NCBI RefSeq assembly: GCF_943193015.1
Contig: NZ_CALPCM010000004.1
Coordinates: 67,838-131,837, forward strand
DNA length: 64,000 nucleotides
Direction: 5' to 3'
DNA from: Hominisplanchenecus_A murintestinalis
Lineage (GTDB): Bacteria > Bacillota > Clostridia > Lachnospirales > Lachnospiraceae
Part shown: positions 40,863 through 50,773 of the stretch, one piece after another
Layout: each line of letters begins with the position of its first letter
Numbering within the stretch: the first letter of the stretch is position 1
Made by a program: the position numbers and the translations under genes
The notes under the pieces: model-generated
What the model saw: only the letters and a program-made list of their open reading frames with translations
Told to the model about the DNA's origin: nothing
Database searches by the model: none

Positions 40863-42305
40863 ATGCAGGAAATATATGAGCAGAATATAGAAATAGACAA
40901 ATTAAGAGAAGAGTGCGGCGTATTTGGCATCTATGATTTTGACGGCAATGATGTGGCATCTACGATTTATTATGGGCTGTTTGCCCTGCAGCATCGGGGA
41001 CAGGAGAGCTGCGGCATAGCCGTAAGCGATACTCGCGGCCCCAAAGGCCAGGTGCAGTCTTATAAGGGGATGGGTCTGGTTCAGGAGGTGTTTACAGAAG
41101 GCGGTCTTTCCGGTATGAAAGGCGATATCGGGGTCGGGCACGTCCGGTATTCTACTGCGGGGGCAAGTACCCGGGAGAATGCACAGCCGCTGGTGCTGAA
41201 TTATATCAAGGGCACGCTGGCGCTGGCGCATAACGGAAACCTGATTAATGCGCCGGAGTTGAGGGAAGAACTGTCTTATGGGGGCGCGATTTTTCAGACA
41301 ACGATTGACTCGGAAGTTATTGCGTACCATATCGCAAGGGAGCGCGTCACAGCCGCTACGGCGGAGGAGGCGGTTGCCGGAGCCATGAAGAAGCTGAAAG
41401 GCGCTTATTCTTTGGTGGTGATGTCTCCTAGGAAGTTAATGGGGGCACGGGATCCTTATGGATTTAAGCCGCTGTGCATCGGAAAGAGGGACAACGCCTA
41501 TATTTTGGTATCAGAGAGCTGCGCGCTGGATACAATAGGGGCAGAGTTTGTCCGGGATGTGCTTCCGGGAGAAATCGTGACGATTACCGGGGATGGCATT
41601 CACTCCGATACGAGGATGTGCATTCCAAAGGAAAAGCAGGCGAGATGCATTTTCGAATATATTTATTTTGCCAGGCCGGATAGCTGTATTGACGGTGTGA
41701 ACGTTTATCAATCCCGCATCATGGCGGGAAGGTTTCTGGCGATGGATTCCCCGGTGGAGGCTGATTTGGTGGTCGGTGTTCCGGAATCGGGAAATGCGGC
41801 GGCTCTTGGGTATTCGCTGCAGTCGGGAGTCCCTTATGGAACGGCTTTTGTGAAAAACGGCTATGTGGGCAGGACTTTTATCAAGCCGAAACAGAGCAGC
41901 AGGGAATCCAGTGTGCGTGTGAAGCTGAATGTTCTGAAAGATGCGGTAAAGGACAAGAGAATCATCATGATAGACGATTCCATTGTCCGGGGAACCACAA
42001 GTGACAGGATTGTGAGTATGCTGAAAGAAGCCGGAGCCGCTGAGGTGCATGTGCGGGTCAGTTCGCCGCCGTTCTTGTGGCCCTGCTATTTCGGGACAGA
42101 TGTGCCTGCGCGGGAACAGCTTATCGCATACGAGCGGACAGTAGAGGAAGTCCGTGAGATGATTGGCGCGGATTCCCTGGGATATCTGAAACTGGAACGC
42201 CTGGAGGAGATGGCAGACGGACTGCCTATCTGTAAAGGGTGCTTTACGGGGAAATATCCGATGGAGCCGCCAAAAGAGGACATCCGCGGAAGCTATGAGA
42301 AATAG
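40863..42305 (+). CDS. purF: Amidophosphoribosyltransferase
   Basis: 480 residues. First step of purine synthesis: glutamine plus PRPP gives phosphoribosylamine. The N-terminal nucleophile cysteine is Cys18 (EECGVFGIYD) after a 17-residue propeptide that must be removed. The glutaminase domain has HRGQES, GHVRYSTAG and LAHNGNL; the phosphoribosyltransferase domain has VVGVPESGNAAALGY and IIMIDDSIVRGTTS, the PRPP site. Cysteines in PFLWPCYFG and ICKGCFTG are likely ligands of the [4Fe-4S] cluster seen in Bacillus-type PurF. The start at 40863 has GGAG eight bases upstream. Confidence 0.95.
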   Translation: MQEIYEQNIEIDKLREECGVFGIYDFDGNDVASTIYYGLFALQHRGQESCGIAVSDTRGPKGQVQSYKGMGLVQEVFTEGGLSGMKGDIGVGHVRYSTAGASTRENAQPLVLNYIKGTLALAHNGNLINAPELREELSYGGAIFQTTIDSEVIAYHIARERVTAATAEEAVAGAMKKLKGAYSLVVMSPRKLMGARDPYGFKPLCIGKRDNAYILVSESCALDTIGAEFVRDVLPGEIVTITGDGIHSDTRMCIPKEKQARCIFEYIYFARPDSCIDGVNVYQSRIMAGRFLAMDSPVEADLVVGVPESGNAAALGYSLQSGVPYGTAFVKNGYVGRTFIKPKQSSRESSVRVKLNVLKDAVKDKRIIMIDDSIVRGTTSDRIVSMLKEAGAAEVHVRVSSPPFLWPCYFGTDVPAREQLIAYERTVEEVREMIGADSLGYLKLERLEEMADGLPICKGCFTGKYPMEPPKEDIRGSYEK

Positions 42306-42329
42306 AGAGTGACAGAAAAGGAGAAGAAA

Positions 42330-43763
42330 ATGAGTACAGACAGGTATCAAAGCCCATTATCTGAGCGTTATGCCAGCAAAGAAATGCAGTATATATTTTC
42401 ACCGGATATGAAATTCCGCACCTGGAGGAAGCTCTGGATAGCGCTGGCTGAGACAGAAAAGGAACTGGGGCTGAATATCACGGAAGAGCAGATTGCGGAG
42501 CTGAAAGCCCATGCTGAGGACATCAATTATGAGGTGGCGAAAGAGAGGGAAAAGCTGGTGCGCCACGATGTCATGTCCCATGTATATGCTTATGGCGTAC
42601 AGTGTCCGAAGGCGAAAGGCATCATCCACCTGGGGGCGACTTCCTGCTATGTAGGCGACAATACCGACATTATCGTGATGACAGAGGCGCTTCGCCTGGT
42701 TAGGAAAAAGCTGGTGAATGTAATTGCAGAGCTGGCAAAGTTTGCAGATGAATATAAAGCGCAGCCGACATTGGCATTTACCCATTTCCAGCCGGCGCAG
42801 CCGACAACAGTAGGTAAGAGGGCAACCCTGTGGATGCAGGAGTTTCTGATGGATTTGGAAGATTTGGAACATGTGCTTAAAACAATGAAACTGCTAGGTT
42901 CTAAGGGAACAACCGGGACACAGGCAAGCTTTCAGGAACTGTTTGATGGAGACCAGGAAACGATTGACAAGATTGATCCGATGATTGCGAAGAAGATGGG
43001 CTTTCAAGAGTGTTATCCGGTATCCGGTCAGACATATTCCAGGAAAGTGGATACGAGGGTGCTGAATATCCTGGCGGGGATTGCTGCCAGTGCGCATAAG
43101 TTTTCAAATGATATCCGTCTGCTGCAGCATCTGAAGGAAGTGGAAGAACCATTTGAGAAAACGCAGATTGGTTCTTCTGCCATGGCGTACAAGCGGAATC
43201 CTATGCGGAGCGAGCGTATTGCTTCCCTGGCGCGTTATGTAATGGCAGATGCTTTAAATCCGGCGATTACATCTGCGTCGCAATGGTTTGAGAGGACGCT
43301 GGATGATTCTGCGAATAAGCGGCTCTCGATTCCGGAAGGTTTCCTGGCGGTTGACGGTATCCTGGATCTTTGCCTGAATGTGGTGGATGGCCTGGTAGTT
43401 TATCCGAAGGTAATTGAAAAGCGCCTGATGGCAGAGCTGCCGTTTATGGCTACGGAGAATATTATGATGGATGCAGTGAAAGCGGGCGGCGACAGGCAGG
43501 AACTGCATGAGCGTATCCGGGAGTTATCTATGGAGGCGGGAAGAAATGTAAAGGCTCTGGGACTTGAAAATAACCTGCTGGAGCTGATTGCAGCGGATCC
43601 GGCGTTTAACCTGACGCTGGAGGAGCTTCAGAAAACGATGGAGCCGTCCCGGTATATAGGGCGGGCGCCGCTTCAGGTAGAGAGCTTCCTAAAATATGTG
43701 GTGGCTCCGGTTCTGGAGACAAACAAAGAGCTGTTGGGGGTAAAAGCAGAGATTCATGTATAA
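42330..43763 (+). CDS. purB: Adenylosuccinate lyase
   Basis: 477 residues of the fumarase/aspartase superfamily. Cleaves SAICAR to AICAR and adenylosuccinate to AMP, releasing fumarate. Signature SSAMAYKRNPMRSE (about 285-298), histidine region HLGATSCYVGDNTD, and GTTGTQASF. Uses the same start logic as its neighbours: AAAGGAG is six bases before ATG 42330, while the longer frame has none. It begins 24 bases after purF and is probably co-transcribed. Confidence 0.96.
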   Translation: MSTDRYQSPLSERYASKEMQYIFSPDMKFRTWRKLWIALAETEKELGLNITEEQIAELKAHAEDINYEVAKEREKLVRHDVMSHVYAYGVQCPKAKGIIHLGATSCYVGDNTDIIVMTEALRLVRKKLVNVIAELAKFADEYKAQPTLAFTHFQPAQPTTVGKRATLWMQEFLMDLEDLEHVLKTMKLLGSKGTTGTQASFQELFDGDQETIDKIDPMIAKKMGFQECYPVSGQTYSRKVDTRVLNILAGIAASAHKFSNDIRLLQHLKEVEEPFEKTQIGSSAMAYKRNPMRSERIASLARYVMADALNPAITSASQWFERTLDDSANKRLSIPEGFLAVDGILDLCLNVVDGLVVYPKVIEKRLMAELPFMATENIMMDAVKAGGDRQELHERIRELSMEAGRNVKALGLENNLLELIAADPAFNLTLEELQKTMEPSRYIGRAPLQVESFLKYVVAPVLETNKELLGVKAEIHV

Positions 43764-43881
43764 AAGGCAACACTTTACATGTCAACTCACGGAAGGCTGC
43801 CGTTTGTGGGACAGGAGGGAGTTTTCCGGGAAATTTATGAAAACGCGGCAGGCGTAAGATTGGAACACAGGAGGAAATGAT

Positions 43882-45156
43882 ATGGTACAAGCAGTTGTAG
43901 GAGCAAACTGGGGAGATGAAGGCAAGGGTAAGATTACAGATATGCTTGCCGAGAAGGCTGATATCATCGTCAGATTTCAGGGCGGCGCAAATGCCGGACA
44001 TACCATTGTAAACAATTACGGGAAGTTTGCGCTTCATACATTGCCGTCGGGTGTATTTTACGGGCACACGACCAGCATTATCGGGAACGGCGTAGCGCTG
44101 AATATTCCGGTTTTATTTAATGAAGTGAAGAGCATTGTGGACAGGGGAGTGCCTATGCCGAAAATCCTTGTGTCCAACCGTGCGCAGATTGTGATGTCCT
44201 ACCACATCCTGTTCGACCAGTGCGAAGAGGAACGGCTGGGGGGCAAATCCTTTGGTTCGACTAAGTCAGGGATTGCACCGTTTTATTCAGATAAGTATGC
44301 AAAAATCGGTTTTCAGGTAAGCGAGTTGTTTGATGAGGAGAGACTGAAAGAAAAAGTGCTCCGTATCTGCGAACAGAAAAACGTCATTCTGGAGCATCTG
44401 TACCACAAGCCGCCAATGAATCCGGAGGATCTTCTGGAAGAATTGCACGGCTACCGGGAGATGGTAGAGCCGTTTGTATGCGATACATCCGCATATCTCT
44501 GGAATGCAATCAAAGAGGGAAAAAATATTTTGCTGGAAGGTCAGTTAGGTTCTTTGAAAGACCCTGATCACGGGATTTATCCGATGGTAACTTCTTCCTC
44601 TACTTTGGCGGCGTTTGGCGCTATCGGGGCAGGTATCCCGCCTTATGAAATCAAGAAAATCGTGACCGTAGTAAAGGCATACTCAAGCGCGGTAGGCGCA
44701 GGCGCGTTTGTCAGCGAGCTGTTCGGCGAGGAGGCTGACGAGCTGAGACGCCGGGGAGGCGACGGCGGAGAATTCGGTGCAACCACGGGGCGTCCGAGAC
44801 GTGTGGGATGGTTTGACTGTGTGGCAACCAAGTATGGCTGCAGGCTCCAGGGAACTACGGAAGTGGCGTTTACCGTACTGGATGTGCTGGGATATTTAGA
44901 GGAGCTTCCAGTGTGCGTAGGCTACGAGATTGACGGTCAGGTAACGACAGACTTCCCGACTACAGCGCAGCTTGAGAAAGCAAAACCGGTCTTTGAAAGC
45001 CTTCCGGGATGGAAAGAGGATATCCGTGGAATCAGGAAATATGAAAAACTTCCTGAGAACTGCAGAAAATATATTGAATTCGTAGAGGAAAAAATCGGCT
45101 TCCCGATTACTATGGTTTCTAATGGACCGGGGAGAGAGGATATTATTTACAGGTAA
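43882..45156 (+). CDS. purA: Adenylosuccinate synthetase
   Basis: 424 residues. Makes adenylosuccinate from IMP, aspartate and GTP, the committed AMP step. N-terminal GTP/IMP loop GANWGDEGKGKITD (7-20) with catalytic Asp and His (NAGHTIV), and the aspartate-binding loop GATTGRPRRVGWFD. CAGGAGG precedes the ATG. It follows purB after 118 bases without a clear terminator and is closed by a strong hairpin. With purC, purF and purB it forms a same-strand purine group lacking the middle-pathway genes. Confidence 0.97.
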   Translation: MVQAVVGANWGDEGKGKITDMLAEKADIIVRFQGGANAGHTIVNNYGKFALHTLPSGVFYGHTTSIIGNGVALNIPVLFNEVKSIVDRGVPMPKILVSNRAQIVMSYHILFDQCEEERLGGKSFGSTKSGIAPFYSDKYAKIGFQVSELFDEERLKEKVLRICEQKNVILEHLYHKPPMNPEDLLEELHGYREMVEPFVCDTSAYLWNAIKEGKNILLEGQLGSLKDPDHGIYPMVTSSSTLAAFGAIGAGIPPYEIKKIVTVVKAYSSAVGAGAFVSELFGEEADELRRRGGDGGEFGATTGRPRRVGWFDCVATKYGCRLQGTTEVAFTVLDVLGYLEELPVCVGYEIDGQVTTDFPTTAQLEKAKPVFESLPGWKEDIRGIRKYEKLPENCRKYIEFVEEKIGFPITMVSNGPGREDIIYR

Positions 45157-45175
45157 GATAGGGATAGAGAAGCGG

Positions 45176-45208
45176 CAGCTTGTAAGAGATTACGGGCTGC
45201 TGTTTTTT
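45176..45208 (+). terminator. Strong terminator after purA
   Basis: CAGCTTGTAA (45176-45185) pairs with TTACGGGCTG (45190-45199), a ten-pair stem with two G-U pairs and a GAGA loop, followed by six Ts. The remaining gap to 45381 is A+T-rich and shows no gene. Confidence 0.92.
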
Positions 45209-45381
45209 ATATGGGGATAACATATATAGTAGATAACGAGAAATATTTTGCTGGAACAGGCAAAATATGTAATAGATTAATAAATGTAAAAAAATAAGAT
45301 TGAATTTGAGATGAATATCAGATGAGTGAAGTGGAGAAGATATAGTTACAGATAAGAATAAAGCATATTCATAGAAGCAAT

Positions 45382-46284
45382 TTAATCAGGCAGGTTTTCT
45401 GACAGGAAAGACACCGTAATAGCCAGCCTGTGAGCTTTGTAATCCGCCCGGATGCTCCCACCCATGGACTCGGTGAGATTCCGGGCGATGGACAGGCCGA
45501 GTCCTGTAGCTTCCCGTCCTGTCTCTATGGTGTAAAATTTGTCGAATAATTTTTCTGCGGTGACCCGCGTCATTTTCTTAGAGGTATTTGAAAAAGTTAT
45601 CGTACCGTGGATATCCATGCGCACCACAAAGTCCCCGTCGCTGTATTTCAGGGCGTTACTGATAATGTTGCTGAAAATCCGGCTGACAGCAGCAGGGTCA
45701 AGAAACCGCCTGATTCGCTGTTCAGGGAGGGAGATATCCGGTGTAACGCCCTGCTGCTGAAAGCTTCCATAGAAGGAAAGCAGGCTTTCTTCTAACACAC
45801 GACGCAAATCTATCCATTCGCAGTCAAATTCTTTTACAGAGACGGCTACCGAATAACGGAACAGTTCTTCGGTAAGCCGTTTTAACATGTGGGTGCGGTT
45901 TTCAATCATAGAAAGGTAACGCTGTACGGCTTCAGATTTTTCTTCCTGTTCCAGAAGCGCCAGATAGCCATAAATGGCAGTCAGCGGGGTGCGGAGGTCA
46001 TGCGAAATGTTTGTAATGGCGCTTTTTAATTCCAAATCACCCTGCTGGAAACGGTGGCGTTCATTGCGGAGCTTTCTGAGCTGTATGTTGATATCGGCGG
46101 CCAGCTTACACATATGGGCGTCGCGGCTGGAAATAGAAATCAGCGTATTCGTGTCGATGGTAAGCCGTTCGGCAAGTCCTTCATTAATTTCCAGTGCGGA
46201 TTTGCGCAAAAGGTGCAGGCGGACGGTAAGCCCGGTGATGATGCAGAGTAAAATACCGATGATAATCCACAGCCAGAATTCCAT
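45382..46284 (-). CDS. Sensor histidine kinase of a second ABC-exporter/two-component module
   Basis: 300 residues. A single N-terminal membrane segment (about 3-25) and almost no extracytoplasmic part, followed by an H-box with the phospho-histidine (TNISHDLRTPLTAIYGY), N-box (IISNALKYSD) and G-box (TGLGLSIARNL). Intramembrane-type kinases like this often sense through a partner ABC transporter. It is the last gene of a minus-strand cluster: regulator, ATPase, permease, kinase, with 14 bases between permease and kinase. The order suggests detoxification of a membrane-active peptide. Confidence 0.9.
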   Translation of the reverse strand: MEFWLWIIIGILLCIITGLTVRLHLLRKSALEINEGLAERLTIDTNTLISISSRDAHMCKLAADINIQLRKLRNERHRFQQGDLELKSAITNISHDLRTPLTAIYGYLALLEQEEKSEAVQRYLSMIENRTHMLKRLTEELFRYSVAVSVKEFDCEWIDLRRVLEESLLSFYGSFQQQGVTPDISLPEQRIRRFLDPAAVSRIFSNIISNALKYSDGDFVVRMDIHGTITFSNTSKKMTRVTAEKLFDKFYTIETGREATGLGLSIARNLTESMGGSIRADYKAHRLAITVSFLSENLPD

Positions 46285-46298
46285 GATATACCTCCTCG

Positions 46299-47138
46299 CT
46301 ATTTAATATCTTTCCGCCGAAAAATGCAGAGTCCGGCTCCAGACGACGCAATCAGGATAATCCCTGAGTATAAAAGCAGGATTCCGGGATGTTCGGAACT
46401 CATTTCCTGGCATTGTACCGACTGCCCGCTGGGGAGGAAGTCATACAGAAATTCATATACTTTCCGCTTATTTCCCCTGAGATAAAGGGGATTTGGATGT
46501 TCTCCCTCACTGACAAGCTCTCCGTTTACGCTATAGGAATAATCGGAATATGTTTCCGGCTGGCTGAGCCGGGACCGAATATACGTACCTGTAAACAGAA
46601 GGATGATCATGCCTAGGATACAGAGCACGGTGGTGATTGCTTTGCTGTGGCACAGCATGGCAATCAGTGTTAATAGAGATGAAACTGTCAGGCATATCCC
46701 GGCGGCGCACAGTGTAAACAGCAGTACCGTCCGTATGTCTGACTGGAAGAATCCAAACAGAGGGATTCCAACGCAGAGATATGCGGCTTCATATGCAGCG
46801 AATATGATTAGATTTGCCGCTGTGCAGACGATGAGGTTTGCGAGATAAATCGCCCTGCGTGTATGTCCTACGACAATTTTGTTTCGAATGGTTCCATCGC
46901 TGTATTCTGTCCCGATAAACAAACTGCAGAATACGGAAAAAACAATGGGGACAAGGAGTATATGGCTAAAAATATTTGAGTCTAAAACTACGGTCTGGCC
47001 ATAGGTTTGACTGAAGGAATAGTTGCTGATGGATATATAAATCCCCAGTCCCGCCATTAAAAGGACACTCATCCAAAATACTTTATCTTTTTTTAAACGT
47101 GTAAAACCTGCAGATAACAATTTATTCATGAGAGGCAC
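46299..47138 (-). CDS. ABC-2 type permease of the second exporter
   Basis: 279 residues, six predicted membrane segments and a large external loop (about 200-250, YIRSRLSQPETYSDYSYS and on). N-terminus is basic (SAGFTRLKKDKVFW), as usual for ABC-2 permeases; FIGTEYSDGTIRNKIVVGHTRR is the coupling region. It overlaps the ATPase gene by 17 bases. Only one permease gene is present, so a homodimer is expected, unlike the two-permease LanFEG-like cassette near the left end. Confidence 0.85.
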   Translation of the reverse strand: MPLMNKLLSAGFTRLKKDKVFWMSVLLMAGLGIYISISNYSFSQTYGQTVVLDSNIFSHILLVPIVFSVFCSLFIGTEYSDGTIRNKIVVGHTRRAIYLANLIVCTAANLIIFAAYEAAYLCVGIPLFGFFQSDIRTVLLFTLCAAGICLTVSSLLTLIAMLCHSKAITTVLCILGMIILLFTGTYIRSRLSQPETYSDYSYSVNGELVSEGEHPNPLYLRGNKRKVYEFLYDFLPSGQSVQCQEMSSEHPGILLLYSGIILIASSGAGLCIFRRKDIK

Positions 47139-48036
47139 CTCCCAAAAGATTCATATAGTAGCTTTCCAGACTTTCGTCATGCTCATGCAGAGAAAGGATT
47201 TCACAATTTTCCTGCACCAGAGCCAAAGACAGGCGGGTAACGTTTATTTCAGAATAAATATCTGCCTGGCTTTCGGAGAGGATGCGGTATTCCAGCCCCA
47301 TGTTGTCCAGTACGCGGGAAAGCGCCTGTATGTCGGACACTTTAATCTGTACACATTTCCTGCAGGCGGCTTCGAGATCCCGGGCGCTGATTTCTTTTAC
47401 CATATGCCCTCTGTCGATAAAACCGTAATGAGTGGCAAGCCGGGAAAGCTCATCTAAAATATGGCTGGAAATCAATACAGTAATCTGCCGCTCATGATTC
47501 AGCTTCAGAATGAGTTCACGGATTTCAATAATACCCTGGGGGTCCAGGCCGTTGGCCGGTTCATCCAGTACCAGAAAATCCGGGTCTCCTGCCAGCGCGA
47601 CCGCTATACCAAGACGCTGACGCATTCCGAGGGAAAAGTTTTTTGCTTTTTTCTTTCCTGTATTTTCCAGTCCGACAAGTTTTAGGAGGTCTGGTATCCC
47701 GTCAAAAGACGGAAGGCCGAGAATTTGGTATTGCTGTTTTAAATTTTCTTCTGCGGTCATGTTCAGGTAGATAGAGGGCGTCTCTACTACTGCCCCTATA
47801 CGCCTGCGGGCATTTAGGATAGCGGAGCTCCCATTGCTGATGTTATAAAGGGAATAGTCTCCCGAAGTAGGATTCTGCAGCCCGCAGATGAGGCGGATCA
47901 GGGTGGTTTTTCCGGCGCCGTTTTTTCCTACGAAACCGTAGATAGAACCTTTCGGGACATGCATAGAAAGCCCGTTCAGCGCTTTGAAATGGCTGTAATG
48001 TTTGCTCAGGGCCCGGGTAGTCAAAATATAATCCAT
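47122..48036 (-). CDS. ABC exporter ATPase (BcrA-like)
   Basis: 304 residues: Walker A VGKNGAGKTT, signature FSLGMRQRLGIA, Walker B LVLDEPANGLDP, H-loop ISSHIL. The C-terminal 75 residues form the extra domain common in BcrA/CcmA-like exporters. AGGAGG precedes the ATG by eight bases, and the 17-base overlap couples it to the permease. Likely exports or dislodges a peptide antibiotic or lipid-bound drug. Confidence 0.92.
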   Translation of the reverse strand: MDYILTTRALSKHYSHFKALNGLSMHVPKGSIYGFVGKNGAGKTTLIRLICGLQNPTSGDYSLYNISNGSSAILNARRRIGAVVETPSIYLNMTAEENLKQQYQILGLPSFDGIPDLLKLVGLENTGKKKAKNFSLGMRQRLGIAVALAGDPDFLVLDEPANGLDPQGIIEIRELILKLNHERQITVLISSHILDELSRLATHYGFIDRGHMVKEISARDLEAACRKCVQIKVSDIQALSRVLDNMGLEYRILSESQADIYSEINVTRLSLALVQENCEILSLHEHDESLESYYMNLLGGASHE

Positions 48037-48163
48037 AAAAGTTTCCTCCTTATCGTTGATGCATGTAGTTTACCGCATATGAGTAAAGAAAGCAGTCAAG
48101 AAAAGGGTAAAGAAAGGGTGAAGATTCCCCATAGTTTAACCTGCCTGAATGATTACGAAGATT

Positions 48164-48862
48164 TTACGGCAGTTTGGTTTTTAGCTGAACTGTTGAGGAG
48201 CTGTCGGTTAATTTAAAACCAATCCCCCACACTGCTTCAATGTAGTCCCGCCCATTCACGGCGCGCAGTTTCCGGCGGAGGTTGCTGATGTGCTGTTTCA
48301 GGGAGCTGTCTGTGCAGTCTGGCGTGTCTTCAGTGATCCGTTCCAAAATGACAGCTTTGGCGATAACCTGTCCGGGATTTCTCATGAGTAGTTTCAAAAT
48401 GGCATACTCCGTTTTTGTAAGTTTTACAGGGCAGTTTCCCACAGATACTTCATGGGAGGAAGGGTCTAGCTTTAAATCATCTACAGAGAGTATGGCAGAC
48501 AGGCCGGAATCATGATGTTTGCGAAGCTGGACAGTAATACGGGCGAGCAGTTCTTTGATATCAAAAGGTTTGGTTAAGTAGTCTGCAGCGCCGCCCAGCA
48601 GCAGACGGACTTTATCCTGCACATCTATTTTCGCGCTGATTACAATGATAGGAAGATTATGAATATGGGGAAGAAGTTCTTCACCGGAAAGACCGGGAAG
48701 CATTAAGTCCAGCAGAATCAGATCTGCTCTGTGCTGAGAGAGCAGATATAACGCTTCAGTGCCGGAATATGCACGCAGCACAAGATAACCTTCCCGGTGC
48801 AGCACCTCTTCCAGCATATTCCCAATGTGAATATCATCGTCAATAATAGCAATTGTTTTCAT
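48164..48862 (-). CDS. OmpR/PhoB-family response regulator of the second exporter module
   Basis: 232 residues. Receiver domain with IIDDDIHIG, phospho-aspartate in LILLDLMLPG and lysine in LTKPFD; winged-helix effector with KLTKTEYAILKLL and SSLKQHISNLRRKL. The start at 48862 is chosen because GAGGTG stands before it; the longer frame adds four residues. First gene of the minus-strand set, 127 bases ahead of the ATPase. It presumably induces the exporter when the kinase is triggered. Confidence 0.93.
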   Translation of the reverse strand: MKTIAIIDDDIHIGNMLEEVLHREGYLVLRAYSGTEALYLLSQHRADLILLDLMLPGLSGEELLPHIHNLPIIVISAKIDVQDKVRLLLGGAADYLTKPFDIKELLARITVQLRKHHDSGLSAILSVDDLKLDPSSHEVSVGNCPVKLTKTEYAILKLLMRNPGQVIAKAVILERITEDTPDCTDSSLKQHISNLRRKLRAVNGRDYIEAVWGIGFKLTDSSSTVQLKTKLP

Positions 48863-48971
48863 AGGACACCTCACTTATTACGAAGAGCTTATAATTTTTG
48901 AGTGGAAAAGTCAAGTGCCCGAAAGTTTCATAGTGCTTTTTGTACGAATATATTTTAACCCCCGGGGAGGC

Positions 48972-49000
48972 TTGCGGGGGTATGGCAGTGATGGTATAGT
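48972..49000 (+). promoter_or_regulatory. Promoter of the peptide/nickel-family ABC importer
   Basis: TTGCGG (48972-48977), 17 bases, TATAGT (48995-49000), about 37 bases before the start. It lies in the divergent gap shared with the response regulator. Confidence 0.65.
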
Positions 49001-49036
49001 GGATAAAAATAAATTTATAAATAAGGAGAGAAGCTT

Positions 49037-50659
49037 ATGTGGAAGAAATTTACAGGAATGGTATGCGCGGCGGTGTTGGCAGCAGGGCTTCTTGCCGGAT
49101 GCTCAGGCGGTACAGGAGATAAGAATCAGGACACACAGACGACCGGTGAGATGGCGGCAAAAGATGAAGTTGTAGTTACGATGCCGATTTCCTCGGAGCC
49201 GGAAGCAGGATTTGACCCGGCGTTTGGCTGGGGAGCAGGGGAGCATGTGCATGAGCCGTTGATTCAAAGTACACTTACAGTAACGACAAAGGATTTGCAG
49301 ATAGGCAAAGATCTTGCGACGGATTACAGCGTCAGTGAGGATGGTATGATATGGACAGTTTCTATCCGGGATGGTGTAAAGTTTACAGATGGCGAGGCGC
49401 TGACGGCCTCCGATGTGGCATTTACGTATAATAACTGCAAAGAAAAGAGTACGGTTAATGACTTTACAATGCTGGATGAAGCGGTTGCGCTCAATGAGAA
49501 TACGGTGGAGTTTCGGATGACGAAACCATTTTCTATCTGGCCCTATACAATGGCAATCGTGGGCATTGTGCCGGAACATGCGTATGATGAAAATTACGGG
49601 CAGAATCCCATCGGCTCGGGACGTTACATCATGAAGCAGTGGGATAAAGGGCAGCAGGTGATTTTTGAGGCGAACCCTGATTATTATGGAGATGCCCCGA
49701 AAATGAAAAAGGTGACAGTGCTGTTTATGGAAGAGGATGCTGCGCTCGCCGCAGCGCTGGCAGGGCAGGCGGATGTGGCGCATACGGCGGCATCTTATGC
49801 TGACCAGACAATGGATGGTTATGGACTGCTGGCGGTGCAGACCGTGGACAACCGTGGATTTAATCTTCCGTGCATCATGCCGGAGGAAAAGGATGGCATT
49901 ACGTATGGAAATGCTTTTACTGCGGATGTGAATGTGCGGCGTGCAATTAACATCGGCATCGACCGCCAGGAGATGATCGACCATGTGCTGAACGGATATG
50001 GAACGGCTGCATACAGCGTGTGTGATAAGATGCCGTGGTATAATGAGGCCGGCGAGGTGGCGTATGACCAGGAAGAAGCAAAAAGGATTCTGGACGATGC
50101 GGGCTGGCTGGAGGGCAGCGGCGGCATCCGGGAAAAGGATGGCGTGAAAGCGGAATTTACGCTGATGTTCAGCAGCGGGGATTCGGTGCGTCAGGCGCTG
50201 GCGGAGGATACGGCAAACCAGCTAAAGGAACTGGGAATCCGGGTTACTACCGAGGGAGTGGGCTGGGATGTAGCGTATGACCGCGCCCAGTCTGATCCTC
50301 TCGTGTGGGGTTGGGGCGCGCATACGCCGATGGAAGTCTACAATATCTATCATTCTCTGGCAAATAGCGGAATCGGGCAGGCAGAGTATTCCCCATATGC
50401 GAATGAAACGGTAGATCAGTATATGGATGAAGCGCTGGAAACTGCGACGCTGGAAGAGTCTTATGAGCTGTGGCAGAAGGCACAGTGGGACGGGACGACA
50501 GGAATTACCCAGGAGGGCGACATTCCCTGGATTTGGCTCTGTAATATTGACCATTTGTATTTTGTGCGGAATGGTTTGCAGGTAGCAGAGCAGAAGATTC
50601 ATCCCCACGGGCATGGATGGTCTATCGTAAATAATGTAGATCAGTGGTCATGGGAATAG
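49037..50659 (+). CDS. Peptide/nickel-family ABC substrate-binding lipoprotein
   Basis: 540 residues, solute-binding family 5 (OppA/DppA/NikA). Signal peptide with lipobox LAGC (lipid Cys22), then the family signature region (DLATDYSVSEDGMIWTVSIRDGVKFTDGEALTASDVAFTYN). The C-terminus is rich in His and Trp (HPHGHGWSIVNNVDQWSW), and the region GWGAHTPMEVYNIYHS is near the ligand pocket. These, and the NikBCDE-like order of the following genes, make a metal or metallophore ligand possible as well as a peptide. AAGGAGAG ribosome site. Confidence 0.9.
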   Translation: MWKKFTGMVCAAVLAAGLLAGCSGGTGDKNQDTQTTGEMAAKDEVVVTMPISSEPEAGFDPAFGWGAGEHVHEPLIQSTLTVTTKDLQIGKDLATDYSVSEDGMIWTVSIRDGVKFTDGEALTASDVAFTYNNCKEKSTVNDFTMLDEAVALNENTVEFRMTKPFSIWPYTMAIVGIVPEHAYDENYGQNPIGSGRYIMKQWDKGQQVIFEANPDYYGDAPKMKKVTVLFMEEDAALAAALAGQADVAHTAASYADQTMDGYGLLAVQTVDNRGFNLPCIMPEEKDGITYGNAFTADVNVRRAINIGIDRQEMIDHVLNGYGTAAYSVCDKMPWYNEAGEVAYDQEEAKRILDDAGWLEGSGGIREKDGVKAEFTLMFSSGDSVRQALAEDTANQLKELGIRVTTEGVGWDVAYDRAQSDPLVWGWGAHTPMEVYNIYHSLANSGIGQAEYSPYANETVDQYMDEALETATLEESYELWQKAQWDGTTGITQEGDIPWIWLCNIDHLYFVRNGLQVAEQKIHPHGHGWSIVNNVDQWSWE

Positions 50660-50724
50660 ACGCTTTCCAGACAGATGAATATGCAGGCGCTTTGCCTGAA
50701 GGAATGTCAAAAGTGAAAAGAAAT

Positions 50725-50746
50725 GGGACGCTGTGGGCAGCGTCCC
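50725..50746 (+). terminator. Intra-operon hairpin after the binding-protein gene
   Basis: GGGACGCTG (50725-50733) pairs with CAGCGTCCC (50738-50746), loop TGGG, then GTTTC. Placed like the hairpin at 38449, it should protect or partly terminate the binding-protein message. Confidence 0.7.
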
Positions 50747-50773
50747 GTTTCGGAGGTTCATGGAGGAAAGGAA

